Below are positions 51,388-60,892 of a DNA stretch of 64,000 nt, piece by piece. Origin of the DNA: Micromonospora matsumotoense (lineage in GTDB: Bacteria; Actinomycetota; Actinomycetes; Mycobacteriales; Micromonosporaceae); assembly GCF_900091525.1 (NCBI RefSeq), contig NZ_FMCU01000008.1, positions 62,001-126,000 on the forward strand, read 5' to 3'. The notes beneath the pieces were generated by a model. The model made no database searches. It saw nothing but the letters and a program-made list of their open reading frames with translations, and was not told the origin of the DNA. The number at the start of each line of letters is the position of its first letter. The stretch's first letter is position 1. A program made the position numbers and the translations under genes.

Positions 51388-52282
51388 CTTCGCTCCCCTC
51401 TGGTCCTCGGTGCGGCGTCGACGGCGTGGTCGACCCGTCGTCTCCGGTCAGGTCGGTGGAGAACGCGATCTGCTTCTGGTCCTCCAGTTCCGCCAGCCGC
51501 GCGGTCAGTCCGCGCCGGATCGTGGCGTACGCGTCGCTGCCGAGCGCGAGCCGCAGCGGGGCGGTCGGGCGGGTGGCGACGTCCACGATGGCGCCGGCCA
51601 TCTTCGCCAGGTCGCCACGGCAGGACAGCCGACCGTCCTCGGCCCGGCGACGCAGGATCGCCGCCGGGGTGCCCGCGTAGGCGGGCGACGCGATGGTCAC
51701 CTCCTTGCTCCGCCCGAAGAATCCGGTGCTCACGGTGCCGGGCTCGACGATCGTCACGCCGATCCCGAAGCCCTTCACCTCGGCGGCCAGCGACTCGAAG
51801 AAGCCCTCCACACCCCACTTGGTGGCGCAGTAGACGGCCGTGCCGGGTGACCCCCGTTGCCCGGCCATGCTCGAAATCTGGACGATCCGCCCGCCGCCCT
51901 GCGCCCGCAGGTGCGGCAGCACCGCCTGGGCCAGGTGGATGGGCCCGGTCAGGTTCGTGCGGATCTGCCGGTCGATCTGATCGCGGCCGGCCTCCTCGGC
52001 CGCGCCGACCAACGCGTACCCGGCGTTGCTGATCACCACGTCGATCCGGCCGAGCGCCCGGGCGGCGTCGTCGACCACCTGCCGGATCTGCTCCGGGTCG
52101 GTGACGTCCAGTCGGGCCGTCCACAGCGCCTGCGCCGAGGGCGGTCGCAGGTCCGCCAGGGCACGCGGGTCGCGGGCGGTGGCCGCCACCGTCTGCCCCC
52201 GGGCGAGCAGCTCGGTCACCAGCGCCCGGCCGAGACCGGCCGCGCTTCCGGTGACGATCCAGGTACGTGCGGGCGCGGTCAT
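51350..52282 (-). CDS. Short-chain dehydrogenase/reductase
   Basis: The 310-residue oxidoreductase has TGSAAGLGRALVTELLARG (NADP loop), NAGYALVGAAEEAG, RIVQISSMAGQRGSPGTAVY, and the YxxxK pair in VYCATKWGVEGFFESLAAEV. The first basic residue after beta-2 (ATARDPR) favours NADPH. It overlaps the glycosyltransferase start by 38 bases and is coupled to the KAS III gene by four bases. It may reduce a carbonyl during tailoring. Confidence 0.9.
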   Translation of the reverse strand: MTAPARTWIVTGSAAGLGRALVTELLARGQTVAATARDPRALADLRPPSAQALWTARLDVTDPEQIRQVVDDAARALGRIDVVISNAGYALVGAAEEAGRDQIDRQIRTNLTGPIHLAQAVLPHLRAQGGGRIVQISSMAGQRGSPGTAVYCATKWGVEGFFESLAAEVKGFGIGVTIVEPGTVSTGFFGRSKEVTIASPAYAGTPAAILRRRAEDGRLSCRGDLAKMAGAIVDVATRPTAPLRLALGSDAYATIRRGLTARLAELEDQKQIAFSTDLTGDDGSTTPSTPHRGPEGSEDAHRRPGARQPR

Positions 52283-53313
52283 GCCCCGGCCCACGCCGGG
52301 ACGTCCAGGATCTCCAGGACCGCGCAGGACAGGGTGGCCGGTGCGCCGCCGTAGAGCAGCAGGTGGTCACCGGCGGCGAGCTGCCCGGTGACCAGCAGGT
52401 GGTTGAGCGACAGCAACTGGTCGCTCGCGCCGGTGTGCCCGACGCCGCGCCCGAACTGCCAGGTGGTGCGCTCCATGGTGATGCCCAGCGGCTCCACCAG
52501 ATCGTGCTGCACCATGTAGGCGGCGGAGTTCCCGCAGATGACCCGGGTCATGTCGACCAGCTTGCGGTCCGCCTCGTCCAGCGTCCGTTCGATCAGGTCG
52601 AGCCGGGCGCGGGTCCTGATCTCGGCGGCGTCGGTCAGCGACATCACGTTGTTGCGGAAGTACTCGGCACGTTCGCGCATGTCGATCGTGCGGCCCTGCG
52701 CCGCGAGCGGCGGATACAGCGGCTCGCCGCCCCGGTACAGCGGCTCCACCTCGGGCACGACGACGCTGCCCACGGCACGCAGCCGGGCGAAACCGGCGTC
52801 GCGGTCCAGCAGCAGCGCGCTGCCGGCGTCGCCCAGGATGAAGCCGGGCGCGGAGTTCCACCGGTCGATCAGCGGTGAGCCGAGGTTCTCCGCCGTGGTC
52901 ACCAGCACCGGCCGGCCCGCCGCCGCGACGGCCAGGTGCCCGGCGGCGATCTCCAGCGCCGCGAACACGCCGTTGCAGCCCAACCGGACCTCGAACGCGG
53001 GGGCCGACGTGCCGACGACCTCCCGCTGGATGTACGGGCCGGGCAGCCACATCTCCGGGCCCTGGTGGTGGATGGACGCGTGCAGCACCAGGCCGATCCC
53101 GGCCGGGTCGACGGCGGCCCGCGTCAGCGCCTGACGGGCCGCGTGCACGGCCATCTCCGGCGGTGAGACGTCCCCGGCGACGCCGGCGCCGGTCAGCCGG
53201 TTCTCCAGGTAGGCGGCCGGGCTGTAGTCGCCGCGCCGGGCGGCCTGGCCGGCGTCCGTCACGGGCGGTTGGAAGACACCCAGCCCGGACAGGTAAACGT
53301 TGGTGATCTTCAA
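52279..53313 (-). CDS. KAS III-like acyltransferase (CerJ/ChlB3/DpsC-type)
   Basis: The 344-residue thiolase-fold protein has the active-site Cys in VRLGCNGVFAALEIA and the motif GRGVGHTGASDQLLSLNHLL, where the family's His and Asp/Asn lie. FabH's HQAN and NTSAAS motifs are replaced (GNSAAYM, GHTGASD), as in CerJ/ChlB3/DpsC-type enzymes that move an acyl group from an ACP rather than extend it. TTG 53313 is supported by GGGAG six bases upstream. With a free ACP next door it may transfer a finished acyl chain. Confidence 0.82.
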   Translation of the reverse strand: MKITNVYLSGLGVFQPPVTDAGQAARRGDYSPAAYLENRLTGAGVAGDVSPPEMAVHAARQALTRAAVDPAGIGLVLHASIHHQGPEMWLPGPYIQREVVGTSAPAFEVRLGCNGVFAALEIAAGHLAVAAAGRPVLVTTAENLGSPLIDRWNSAPGFILGDAGSALLLDRDAGFARLRAVGSVVVPEVEPLYRGGEPLYPPLAAQGRTIDMRERAEYFRNNVMSLTDAAEIRTRARLDLIERTLDEADRKLVDMTRVICGNSAAYMVQHDLVEPLGITMERTTWQFGRGVGHTGASDQLLSLNHLLVTGQLAAGDHLLLYGGAPATLSCAVLEILDVPAWAGA

Positions 53314-53778
53314 CCGCGTCTCCCGAATCGGCCGGCCACGGCGTCACGTCCGCCTTTCGGAAGGACTTTAGTGGCCCCCCGGAGGGACGCGGCGCACGTC
53401 AACTCAACGCCCGACTGAGAACTGCTTGAGTCTCGCCACCGCTCCTGCTGCAGCACGCGCTGCGGCCACATACACCGCGTTGACCGACGCGAACAACCGC
53501 TGATAACTTCGGGCAACGCATTTCGGAAATATGTCGCCGACAGGCGTGCTGGCGCGACGGAAATCGGTGACGGGGTGCGGTGCCGTCGATTGACTCCAGC
53601 CTATTCATGGATAGCGGAGCCGTACCCGAGGTGGGTCGAACCTGTTCGACCGCCGGCCACACCCGCCCGGCCCCGGTCGCACGGCAGGGCCCCAAGCCGG
53701 TGACCGGCTCCACACCGGGACGTCGGGACGGTCCGCCGAAGACGACGACCCGCCGCCCGAGAGGAAGGTAGCTGCACC
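53314..53778. promoter_or_regulatory. Divergent control region of KAS III and ACP genes with SARP-like repeats
   Basis: Heptamers CTCAACG (53403), ACTGAGA (53414) and CTTGAGT (53425) start 11 bases apart. TTGACC near 53480, followed by ATAACT, is a possible plus-strand promoter for the ACP gene. The minus strand has TAAAGT about 60 bases before the KAS III start. A SARP operator serving one or both directions is likely; no gene fits the remaining sequence. Confidence 0.45.
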
Positions 53779-54057
53779 ATGTCAGCCGACGATGTCTTGG
53801 CGTTCACCATCCAGGCGCTCCGGGAGATGAACTACTACACCGACGACACCGACGCCGACTCCATGCTCGGGCCGTCCGGCGTCGACCTCGACTCGCTCGC
53901 CGTGTCCGAACTCGCGCTGCGGGTCGAGGACCAGTTCGGCGTGACGTTCGACGACGACGACATCGAGACCCTGGCGATCATGACGCTGGGCGAGTTCGCC
54001 GCCGAGGTGGCCAAGCGGGCGGAGCTGATCCCGCAGGCCGACGCGGCACGCGGCTGA
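53779..54057 (+). CDS. Discrete acyl carrier protein
   Basis: The 92-residue protein has the 4'-phosphopantetheine site GVDLDSLAVSELALRVEDQF (Ser of DSL), with acidic helix II and III (DDDDIETLAIMTLGEFAAEV). It is close to type II ACPs of polyketide or aryl-acyl pathways. It stands alone on the plus strand between KAS III and the PKS. It may carry the chain released from the synthase to the KAS III or an acceptor. Confidence 0.93.
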   Translation: MSADDVLAFTIQALREMNYYTDDTDADSMLGPSGVDLDSLAVSELALRVEDQFGVTFDDDDIETLAIMTLGEFAAEVAKRAELIPQADAARG

Positions 54058-54097
54058 CGGCGGACCACGCGACCGGCACGACGAGCGGTACCTGACG

Positions 54098-54150
54098 CAC
54101 GACCCGGTGGCGGTGACCGGCACGCCCGCGGTCACCGCCACCGGGTCGTG
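54098..54150. terminator. Bidirectional terminator between ACP and PKS genes
   Basis: Perfect 21-bp arms (54098-54118 and 54130-54150) and an 11-base loop make this the longest stem in the window. The ACP and PKS genes converge on it, ending 40 and 110 bases away. Confidence 0.85.
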
Positions 54151-54259
54151 TCGTATCCGACGGACGGCGACGCGGGCGACCCGCCGCCGGTGGCCACGTC
54201 GCGCGTACGGCGCGGCGCGGGCCGGGTCGTCCGGTGCACCGGCCACGGGCCGGGCCCGG

Positions 54260-57200
54260 TCAGTGGCGGCCGGGGTCGCCCAACTGGGTGAACACCTCGC
54301 CGGCCAACTCGGCGACGCTGTGGCCGCCGAGCATCTTCGCGATCGGCAGCATCATGCCCAGGTCACGCTGGACCCGGGTGCGGACCTCGACGGCCATCAA
54401 CGAGTCCAGGCCCTGCCGCTTGAGCGGCCGCCGGGGGTGCACCTGCGCCGACGACATGCCCAGCACGTCGGCGAGCACCTGGGCGAGGTAACGCTCCACG
54501 GCGTCCCGGTCGGTCAGCGTGCCCGCCACCCCACCGCCCACCGCTGCGGGACCCGCCGCGCCACCGCCCACCGCTGCGGGACCCGCCGCGCCACCGCGCG
54601 CCACCGCGCTGCGCACGACTTCGGAGCCCGCCTCAGCGGTGCCCACGACCGCGGTGCCCGGCACCGTCGCGAGGGCGGCGTCCGCGGTGCCGGCGTCCGT
54701 GCGGTGTCCCGGGGACGGGCTCGTGGGCGTCGGGGCCGGCGGCGCCCACGGCACGGCGGGCGTCGGGGACGCCGGAACGGCGGGCGTCGGGGACGCCGGA
54801 ACGGCGGGCGTCGGGGACGCCGGAACGGCGGGCGTCGGGGACGCCGGGACGGCGCCGGCTGTGGCGGGGGTGGGATCGGCGAGCAGGTCACGCAGCAGCG
54901 GCGAGGCCGCCGCGTCCGGATGCGCCGTCGCCCACCGCCGCCAGTCGGCGGGCAGCACCACGCCGTGGGTGGCGTCCCTGGCCAGCAGGAGGCGCAGGGC
55001 CTCGATGCCCTCCCGCGGGCTGAACGTGTCCATCCCGGCGGGATTGATCGCCCGGCCCTGCTGGTGCCCGACCCGCGCGGGCATGCCGACCGACCAGAAG
55101 CCCCAGTTCACGCTGAGCGCGGTCGACCCGGCGAGCCGGCGTTGGTCGGCCAGCGAGTCCAGGGCGGCGTTCGCGGCGGCGTACGCGCCGAGCATCGGGG
55201 AGCTGAGCACCGCTGATCCGGAGGAGAACAGCACGAAGAAGTCCAGCGGCCGCTCGGCGAAGAGCCGGTGCAGTACGGCCGCGCCGGTGACCTTCGGCCG
55301 TAGGACCGCCGACAGCACCCGGTCGTCCAGCTCGGACAGTGCGCCGTACTCGATGACGCCCGCCGCGTGCACCACGCCCCGGATCGCCGGGCCGTCCTGC
55401 TCGTGGTGGCGCAGGACCGCCCGCATCGCGTCCTCGTCGGCCACGTCGACCGCCTCGTACGCCACCCGCACCCCGTGCCGCCGCAGGTCCGTCAGCCAGC
55501 CTTCGCCGCCCGTCCGGTCGAGCGGGGTTCGCCCGGTCAGCACGATGTGCCGGGCACCCTCGCGGACCAGCCAGTCCGTGACCACCCGGCCGAGGTCGCC
55601 CAGCCCGCCGGTGACCAGGTAACCGGCGGCCGGATCGATCCGGACCGGCCGGTGCGGGGCGGCGACCTCGACCGGTGCGGGCGCGGTCAGGTCCGTCGTG
55701 GACACCAGCACCTTGCCGATGTGCCGGGCCTGCGCCAGGTGCCGGAACGCCCCGACCAACTCGGCAGCGGGAAAGACCCGGTGCGGCAGCGGTTCGAGCA
55801 GACCGGCCTGCACCAGGGTCAGGGTCTCCTCCAGGATCGCGCCGAGCCGACGCGGGTCGCTGAGCCCGAGATCCACCACGTCGACCACGAAGAACGAGGC
55901 GCCCCGGGCCAACAGCCGCAGGTCCAACCGGGTGCCCTCGACCAGGTCACGGCGGCTCAGCTCGACGTAGCGCCCCCGGTCGGCCAGCAGCTCCACGCTC
56001 CTGAGCAGGCCCTCCCCCGCCAGCGTGTTGAGCACCACGTCGACGCCCTCGCCCCGGGTGGCTTCCCGGATCTCGTCGGCGAACCCGGTGCTCCGCGAGT
56101 CGGACACGTGCGCGACGCCCATCATCCGCAGCAGCGCGCGCTTCTCCGGGCTGCCCGCGGTGGCGTACACCTCGGCGCCGCGCCAGCGGGCCACCTGCAC
56201 CGCGGCCAGGCCGACCCCGCCGGTGGCGTGGTGGATCAGCACCCGCTCGCCGGGTCGCACCTGCGCCAGGTGCACCAGCGACTGGTACGCGGTGACCAGG
56301 CCGACCGGCACGGTGGCCGCCTCCTGCGGGGTGAGCCGGGCCGGACGTCGGCGTACCAGGTGCGCGTTGACGCACAGGTAGCTGGCGGCGGGCGTCTCCA
56401 GGGCGATGGCCACCACCTCGTCGCCGGGCCGCAGCCCGGCCACGCCCGGTCCGACCCGGGTGACCGTCCCGGCGCACTCACCGATCACGGTCGCCGGCCG
56501 GTCGGACAGGCTCGGATACATGTCCATGGCGACCAGCACGTCGCGGTAGTTCAGCGCGAGGTAGTCGGCGCGCACCTCCACCTCGCCCGGCCCCGGCGCG
56601 CGGCGCGGCACCGGCACCAGGCGCATCCCGTCCAGCATGCCGGGCACGGTGGCCTGCACCTGGTGGGCGACCTCCGCCCCGTCCGGCCGGCGGGCGCCGA
56701 CGGAGCTGGACCGCAGCCGCGCGGCGTACCGCCGGCCGCCCCGCAGCGCCACCTGGTCCTCCGGGCCGGCACCGGCCAACTCCCGGCCCAACGCGGCGGC
56801 GAGGTCGGCCGGCGACCCCGCCGGGTCCAGGTCGACCAGGGCGCAGCGCAGGTCCCGGTGCTCGTGGGCGAGCACCCGGCCCAGGCCCCAGACGGCGCCC
56901 TGCCACATCGACACGCTGCGGTCCGTGTCCCCCGCCCGGTGCGCTCCCCGGGTCACCAGTGTCAGCCGGGGCGGCTCGGCCAGACCGGCGTCGGCGAGCG
57001 CCCGCAGCAGCCGCAGGACGCTGGCGCAGCCGAGACGCTCGGCGTCCTGCGCCTGCCGTTGCACCGGGGCCGAGTCGTCGGGCTGGTCCACGTCCAGCGC
57101 CCAGAGGTGCACCACCTCGGTCGGCGCCAGGCCGTCGAAGTCGGCCCGCACGTCGGCGAGCAACCGGCGGTACTGCGCCGGTGCGGTCGGGTCGATCTCG

Positions 57201-60200
57201 TAGTGGTCGGCTGCCAGCCGCCGGTAGCCGGTGCCCGCGAACACCCGCACCTCGGCGTCGAGCGCGACGCCGACGCCGGTCCGGTCGGCGAGGACCAGGC
57301 GGCGGTCGCCCGGCCGCGCCACGTCGGGCAGCGCCGGCAGTGGCTGCCACCGCAACTCGTGGAACCAGCCGTCGGGGTCACGTACCGAGTCCGGCGGCTG
57401 GAGGTACTGCAGGCGCAGGCCGTTGATCTCCACGATCACCTGGCCGTCCGCGTCGGACACCACCAGGTCGCCGCAGACCGAGTCGGAGCGCCAGGCGGTG
57501 ACCGCGACGGCGTGTGCCCACGCGGGCGTGCCGGGATCCGGGTGGATCGACAGCTCGTCGATGCTGCCCAGGACGAACGCCGACGACCGGTCGGCGGCCG
57601 GGATCAGCGACGCGAGCACCTGTCCGCACGCGTCCAGCAGCGCCGGGTGGCAGGTGTACCCGGTCGGGTCGACCCCGGCGGGCACCTGGATGCGGCCCAA
57701 CGCCTGACCGTCGCCCACCCAGAGCTCCGCGATGCCCTGGAACGCGCCCCGCCACTCGTTGCCCCGCGCGGCGAAGCGCCGGTAGAAGTCCGCACCGGTG
57801 AGATGGTCGGGGCAGGCCGCCCGGATGGTGTCCAGCGGCAGCGCGCGCCGCCCGGCGGGTGGGGTCCGGGTCACCGTGCCGGTGACGTGTGTCGCCTCCG
57901 CACCGGTCACCGCGAAGTCCCAGGTGTCCGGCCCGCGCGGGGTGAACGTCGTGGACAGGGTGGGTGCCGGCTGGTCCGGGCGCAGGAACAGCGCGTCGAC
58001 GTACCGGATGTCGCGCAGGACGGGCGTCTGCCCGCCGCAGATCCCGTCGGCGGCGGCGTGCACCATCTCCGCGTACGCCGTGCCGGGCACGACCACGGTG
58101 CCCTGCACCTGATGGTCGAGCAGGTAACGCTCGTGGGTCAGGTCGACGACCCGCTCCACCCGGTGCGGGGCCGGCCGGCCGGCTGCGGGCGGGACGAGCC
58201 AGTGCCGCTGGCGCTGCCAGGGATAGGACGGCAGCCGCACGTAGCGGGGCGGCGGCCCGCCGGACACCCGGTGCCAGTCGACGGGGCACCCGGCCCGGTG
58301 CAGGGCGCCGACGGTGTCGAGCAGGCTGGCCCGTTCCGGCTCGTCGCGGCGCAGGCAACCGACGGCGACACCGTCGGACCCGGCGAGCGCCAGGGCCTCC
58401 CGGATGGCCGGCAACAGGATGGGGTGCGGGCTGATCTCCACGAACACCGTCCCGTCCCGCCCGGCCAGGTGCGCCACCGCGTCACCGAAGCGCACCGGTT
58501 CGCGCAGGTTACGTACCCAGTAGGCCGCGTCCCACCCGGAGCCGTCGCACGGCGCGTCGTCCACGGTGGAGTGCAGTGGGGTACGCCCCGCGCGGGGCGC
58601 GATGTCGCCGAGGCTGGCCAACAACTCCTCGCGCAACTGCTCCATCTGCGGGCTGTGCGAGGCGACGTCCACCTTGACCTGGCGGCAGAACACACCGCGT
58701 TCTTCGAGGCCCGCGACGATGGCGGCCAGGGCCTGCGGATCGCCGGAGAGGACCGTCGAGCCGGGGCTGTTGCTCACCGCCACGCCCACCAGGTGCTCGT
58801 GGCCGGCCAGCGCGGCCTGCGCGTCGGCGACGGACAGCTCCACCGAGTACATGGCGCCCTGCCCGGCGACCGTCTTGAGCAGCCGACTGCGCCGGCAGAT
58901 CACCGCACCGGCGTCGGCGAGGCTGAGCGCGCCCGACGCGCACGCCGCGGCCACCTCGCCCATGCTGTGCCCCACCACGTGGTCCGGCTCGACGCCCCAG
59001 TCGCGCAGCAGCGCGCACAGGGCGGTCTCCATCGCCCACAGGGTCGGCTGGATCGTGTCGATCGACGCCGGGGCGTCCGCCCCGCCGGTCAGCCGGTCCA
59101 GTAGGGACCAGCCGGTCTCGGCCCGGATCACCTCGTCGCAGCGGGTGAGCATGTCGCGGAAGACCGGCGAGCCGGCCAGCAACTCGCGACCCATGCCGTC
59201 CCACTGCGAGCCCTGGCCGGGGAAGACGAAGACGACCGCCGGCCGGCCGCCCTCCACCGGTGCCGACGCGGTGACGCCCAGCCGGGGCCGGGACTCACCG
59301 GCGGCGTACGCCCGCAGCCGCTCGGCCAGTTCGTCCGGCGACGTGCCGACGGCGGTCAGTCGGTGCTCATGGTGGTCGCGCCGGGTGGCCGCGCTGAAGC
59401 ACACGTCGCGCAGCGGCAGTTCCCGCCCGGCACCGTCCGGTTCGAGAAAGCGTGCGTACCCGGTGGCGAGCGCGGCGAGCGCGGCGGGGTCGGGTGCGGA
59501 GAGCACCAGCAGCTGCGCCTCGTCCCCGTCGGCGCGGACCGGTGCGGGTGCGGGTGCGGCCGGTGGGTACTCACCGAGCACCACGTGCGCGTTGGTGCCG
59601 GAGATGCCGAACGAGCTGACCCCGGCCAGACCCGGCCGGTCGGCCTGCGGCCACGGGGTGCGCTCCCGCACCAGCCTAAGCCGCAGTCCCGCCCAGTCGA
59701 CCGCGCCGGTCAGCTCCTCGGCGTGCAGGCTCGGCGGGATCTCCCGGTGCTGGAGGGCGAGCACCGCCTTGATGACCCCGGCCAGCCCGGCGGCCGCCTC
59801 GGTGTGGCCGATGTTCGTCTTGACCGAGCCGACCAGACACGGCGACCGCCCGTCGCGGCCCTCGCCGGTCACCACGCCGAGGGCACCCAGCTCCACCGGG
59901 TCACCGGCCGCGGTCCCGGTGCCGTGCGCCTCGATGTAGTCCACCAGCCCGGCCGACACACCCGCGTTGGCGTACGCCGCACGCAGCGTCTCTTCCTGAC
60001 CTGGCTGGGACGGCGTGAGCAGGTACCCGCCGGACTGGCCGTCGTTGCCGACCGCGGACCCGTAGATCACCGCGTGGATGGCGTCGCCGTCCGCCTCGGC
60101 CCGGTCCAGCGGTTTGAGCACCAGCACGGCGACACCCTCACTGCGGACGAAACCGTCCCCGTGGGCGCTGCCGAACTTGCACCGGCCGTCGGCGGCGAGC

Positions 60201-60892
60201 ATCCGGGCCGCGGAGAACGGGATGGTCTCCTCGGGTGAGAGGACCAGGTTCACCCCGCCGGCCAGCGCCAGTTGGGTCTCCCCGTTGCGGACGCTCTGGT
60301 AGGCCAGGTGCAGCGCCGCCAGGCTGGAGGAGCAGGCGCAGTCCACCGCCATGCTGGGGCCGCGCAGGTCGAAGGCGAACGACACCCGTCCGGCCAGGAA
60401 GCTGCGTGCGCCGCCGGTCGCCGCGTGCAGGTCCAGCACCGACGCATCGCTCAGCAGGTGCCCGTAGGCGGAGGACATACCGCCGATGTAGACGCCGGTG
60501 CGGGTGGTGGACAGCCGGTCGCGGGTGAGGCCGGCGTCGGCGAGCGCCTCAGCCGCGGTCTCCAGCAGCAGGCGCTGCTGGGGGTCCATCCGCTCCGCCT
60601 CCCGGGGCGCCACCCCGAAGTAGCCGGCGTCGAACTGGTCGATCTGGTCGAGGAAGCCGCCCCGGCGGCTGATGATCCGGTTCGGCGTGCCCGGGCGCGG
60701 GTCGTGGTAGGCGTCGATGTCGTACCGGCTGGCCGGCACCTCGGTGATCGCGTCACCGCCGCCGCTGAGCAGTTGCCAGAGCTGCGCCAGCCCGTTGGCC
60801 CCCGGGAAGCGGCAGCCGATGCCGACCACGGCGACCGGAGTCCCGGTCGGTTTCCCGGCCTGCGACTGTGCCGACTCGCCCCGTCCGGTCAT
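54260..60892 (-). CDS. Iterative-type highly reducing type I polyketide synthase (KS-AT-DH-ER-KR-ACP)
   Basis: The 2210-residue synthase has KS about 18-440 (Cys in VDCACSSSLAAL, His in EAHGTGT and NIGHTEAAAG), AT about 556-860 (FVFPGQGSQW, GHSMGEVAAA), DH about 920-1190 (HQVQGTVVVPG and HPALLDACGQ), a structural region, ER about 1440-1750 (HHATGGVGLAAVQVAR), KR about 1760-1990 (YLVTGGLGDLG and AYAAANAALDSL) and one ACP (GLDSLMAVE, near 2165). The AT specificity motif is VDVASHSPQM, closer to methylmalonyl YASH than malonyl HAFH and like mycobacterial MAS-type enzymes. There is no thioesterase. Full reduction and length match an iterative lipid-type PKS. Repeats lie in the linker before ACP. 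Confidence 0.93.
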   Translation of the reverse strand: MTGRGESAQSQAGKPTGTPVAVVGIGCRFPGANGLAQLWQLLSGGGDAITEVPASRYDIDAYHDPRPGTPNRIISRRGGFLDQIDQFDAGYFGVAPREAERMDPQQRLLLETAAEALADAGLTRDRLSTTRTGVYIGGMSSAYGHLLSDASVLDLHAATGGARSFLAGRVSFAFDLRGPSMAVDCACSSSLAALHLAYQSVRNGETQLALAGGVNLVLSPEETIPFSAARMLAADGRCKFGSAHGDGFVRSEGVAVLVLKPLDRAEADGDAIHAVIYGSAVGNDGQSGGYLLTPSQPGQEETLRAAYANAGVSAGLVDYIEAHGTGTAAGDPVELGALGVVTGEGRDGRSPCLVGSVKTNIGHTEAAAGLAGVIKAVLALQHREIPPSLHAEELTGAVDWAGLRLRLVRERTPWPQADRPGLAGVSSFGISGTNAHVVLGEYPPAAPAPAPVRADGDEAQLLVLSAPDPAALAALATGYARFLEPDGAGRELPLRDVCFSAATRRDHHEHRLTAVGTSPDELAERLRAYAAGESRPRLGVTASAPVEGGRPAVVFVFPGQGSQWDGMGRELLAGSPVFRDMLTRCDEVIRAETGWSLLDRLTGGADAPASIDTIQPTLWAMETALCALLRDWGVEPDHVVGHSMGEVAAACASGALSLADAGAVICRRSRLLKTVAGQGAMYSVELSVADAQAALAGHEHLVGVAVSNSPGSTVLSGDPQALAAIVAGLEERGVFCRQVKVDVASHSPQMEQLREELLASLGDIAPRAGRTPLHSTVDDAPCDGSGWDAAYWVRNLREPVRFGDAVAHLAGRDGTVFVEISPHPILLPAIREALALAGSDGVAVGCLRRDEPERASLLDTVGALHRAGCPVDWHRVSGGPPPRYVRLPSYPWQRQRHWLVPPAAGRPAPHRVERVVDLTHERYLLDHQVQGTVVVPGTAYAEMVHAAADGICGGQTPVLRDIRYVDALFLRPDQPAPTLSTTFTPRGPDTWDFAVTGAEATHVTGTVTRTPPAGRRALPLDTIRAACPDHLTGADFYRRFAARGNEWRGAFQGIAELWVGDGQALGRIQVPAGVDPTGYTCHPALLDACGQVLASLIPAADRSSAFVLGSIDELSIHPDPGTPAWAHAVAVTAWRSDSVCGDLVVSDADGQVIVEINGLRLQYLQPPDSVRDPDGWFHELRWQPLPALPDVARPGDRRLVLADRTGVGVALDAEVRVFAGTGYRRLAADHYEIDPTAPAQYRRLLADVRADFDGLAPTEVVHLWALDVDQPDDSAPVQRQAQDAERLGCASVLRLLRALADAGLAEPPRLTLVTRGAHRAGDTDRSVSMWQGAVWGLGRVLAHEHRDLRCALVDLDPAGSPADLAAALGRELAGAGPEDQVALRGGRRYAARLRSSSVGARRPDGAEVAHQVQATVPGMLDGMRLVPVPRRAPGPGEVEVRADYLALNYRDVLVAMDMYPSLSDRPATVIGECAGTVTRVGPGVAGLRPGDEVVAIALETPAASYLCVNAHLVRRRPARLTPQEAATVPVGLVTAYQSLVHLAQVRPGERVLIHHATGGVGLAAVQVARWRGAEVYATAGSPEKRALLRMMGVAHVSDSRSTGFADEIREATRGEGVDVVLNTLAGEGLLRSVELLADRGRYVELSRRDLVEGTRLDLRLLARGASFFVVDVVDLGLSDPRRLGAILEETLTLVQAGLLEPLPHRVFPAAELVGAFRHLAQARHIGKVLVSTTDLTAPAPVEVAAPHRPVRIDPAAGYLVTGGLGDLGRVVTDWLVREGARHIVLTGRTPLDRTGGEGWLTDLRRHGVRVAYEAVDVADEDAMRAVLRHHEQDGPAIRGVVHAAGVIEYGALSELDDRVLSAVLRPKVTGAAVLHRLFAERPLDFFVLFSSGSAVLSSPMLGAYAAANAALDSLADQRRLAGSTALSVNWGFWSVGMPARVGHQQGRAINPAGMDTFSPREGIEALRLLLARDATHGVVLPADWRRWATAHPDAAASPLLRDLLADPTPATAGAVPASPTPAVPASPTPAVPASPTPAVPASPTPAVPWAPPAPTPTSPSPGHRTDAGTADAALATVPGTAVVGTAEAGSEVVRSAVARGGAAGPAAVGGGAAGPAAVGGGVAGTLTDRDAVERYLAQVLADVLGMSSAQVHPRRPLKRQGLDSLMAVEVRTRVQRDLGMMLPIAKMLGGHSVAELAGEVFTQLGDPGRH
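54531..54590 (-). repeat. 30-bp tandem duplication in the PKS linker
   Basis: Two perfect 30-base copies (54531-54560 and 54561-54590) encode GGAAGPAAVG-like peptide before the ACP. They and the 24-base repeats extend a flexible tether between KR and ACP. Confidence 0.85.
54754..54849 (-). repeat. Four 24-bp tandem units in the PKS linker
   Basis: Four nearly identical 24-base units encode VPASPTPA. The near-perfect DNA identity suggests recent expansion by slippage or recombination. Copy number likely differs in relatives. Confidence 0.9.

Noticed and set aside
54754..54849. 24-base repeats as a regulatory or CRISPR element
   Set aside because: They are contiguous, in frame with the PKS and encode VPASPTPA units.
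55367..59104. A 1245-codon plus-strand open frame opposite the PKS
   Set aside because: It is the antisense shadow of the high-GC PKS gene: Arg/Gly/Val/His-rich, with no domain pattern, while the minus strand shows every PKS motif.
54260..60892. Enediyne or 6-methylsalicylic/orsellinic-acid type synthase
   Set aside because: The ER domain and the KS-AT-DH-ER-KR-ACP order exclude both; enediyne synthases end in a PPTase domain and aromatic iterative synthases lack ER.
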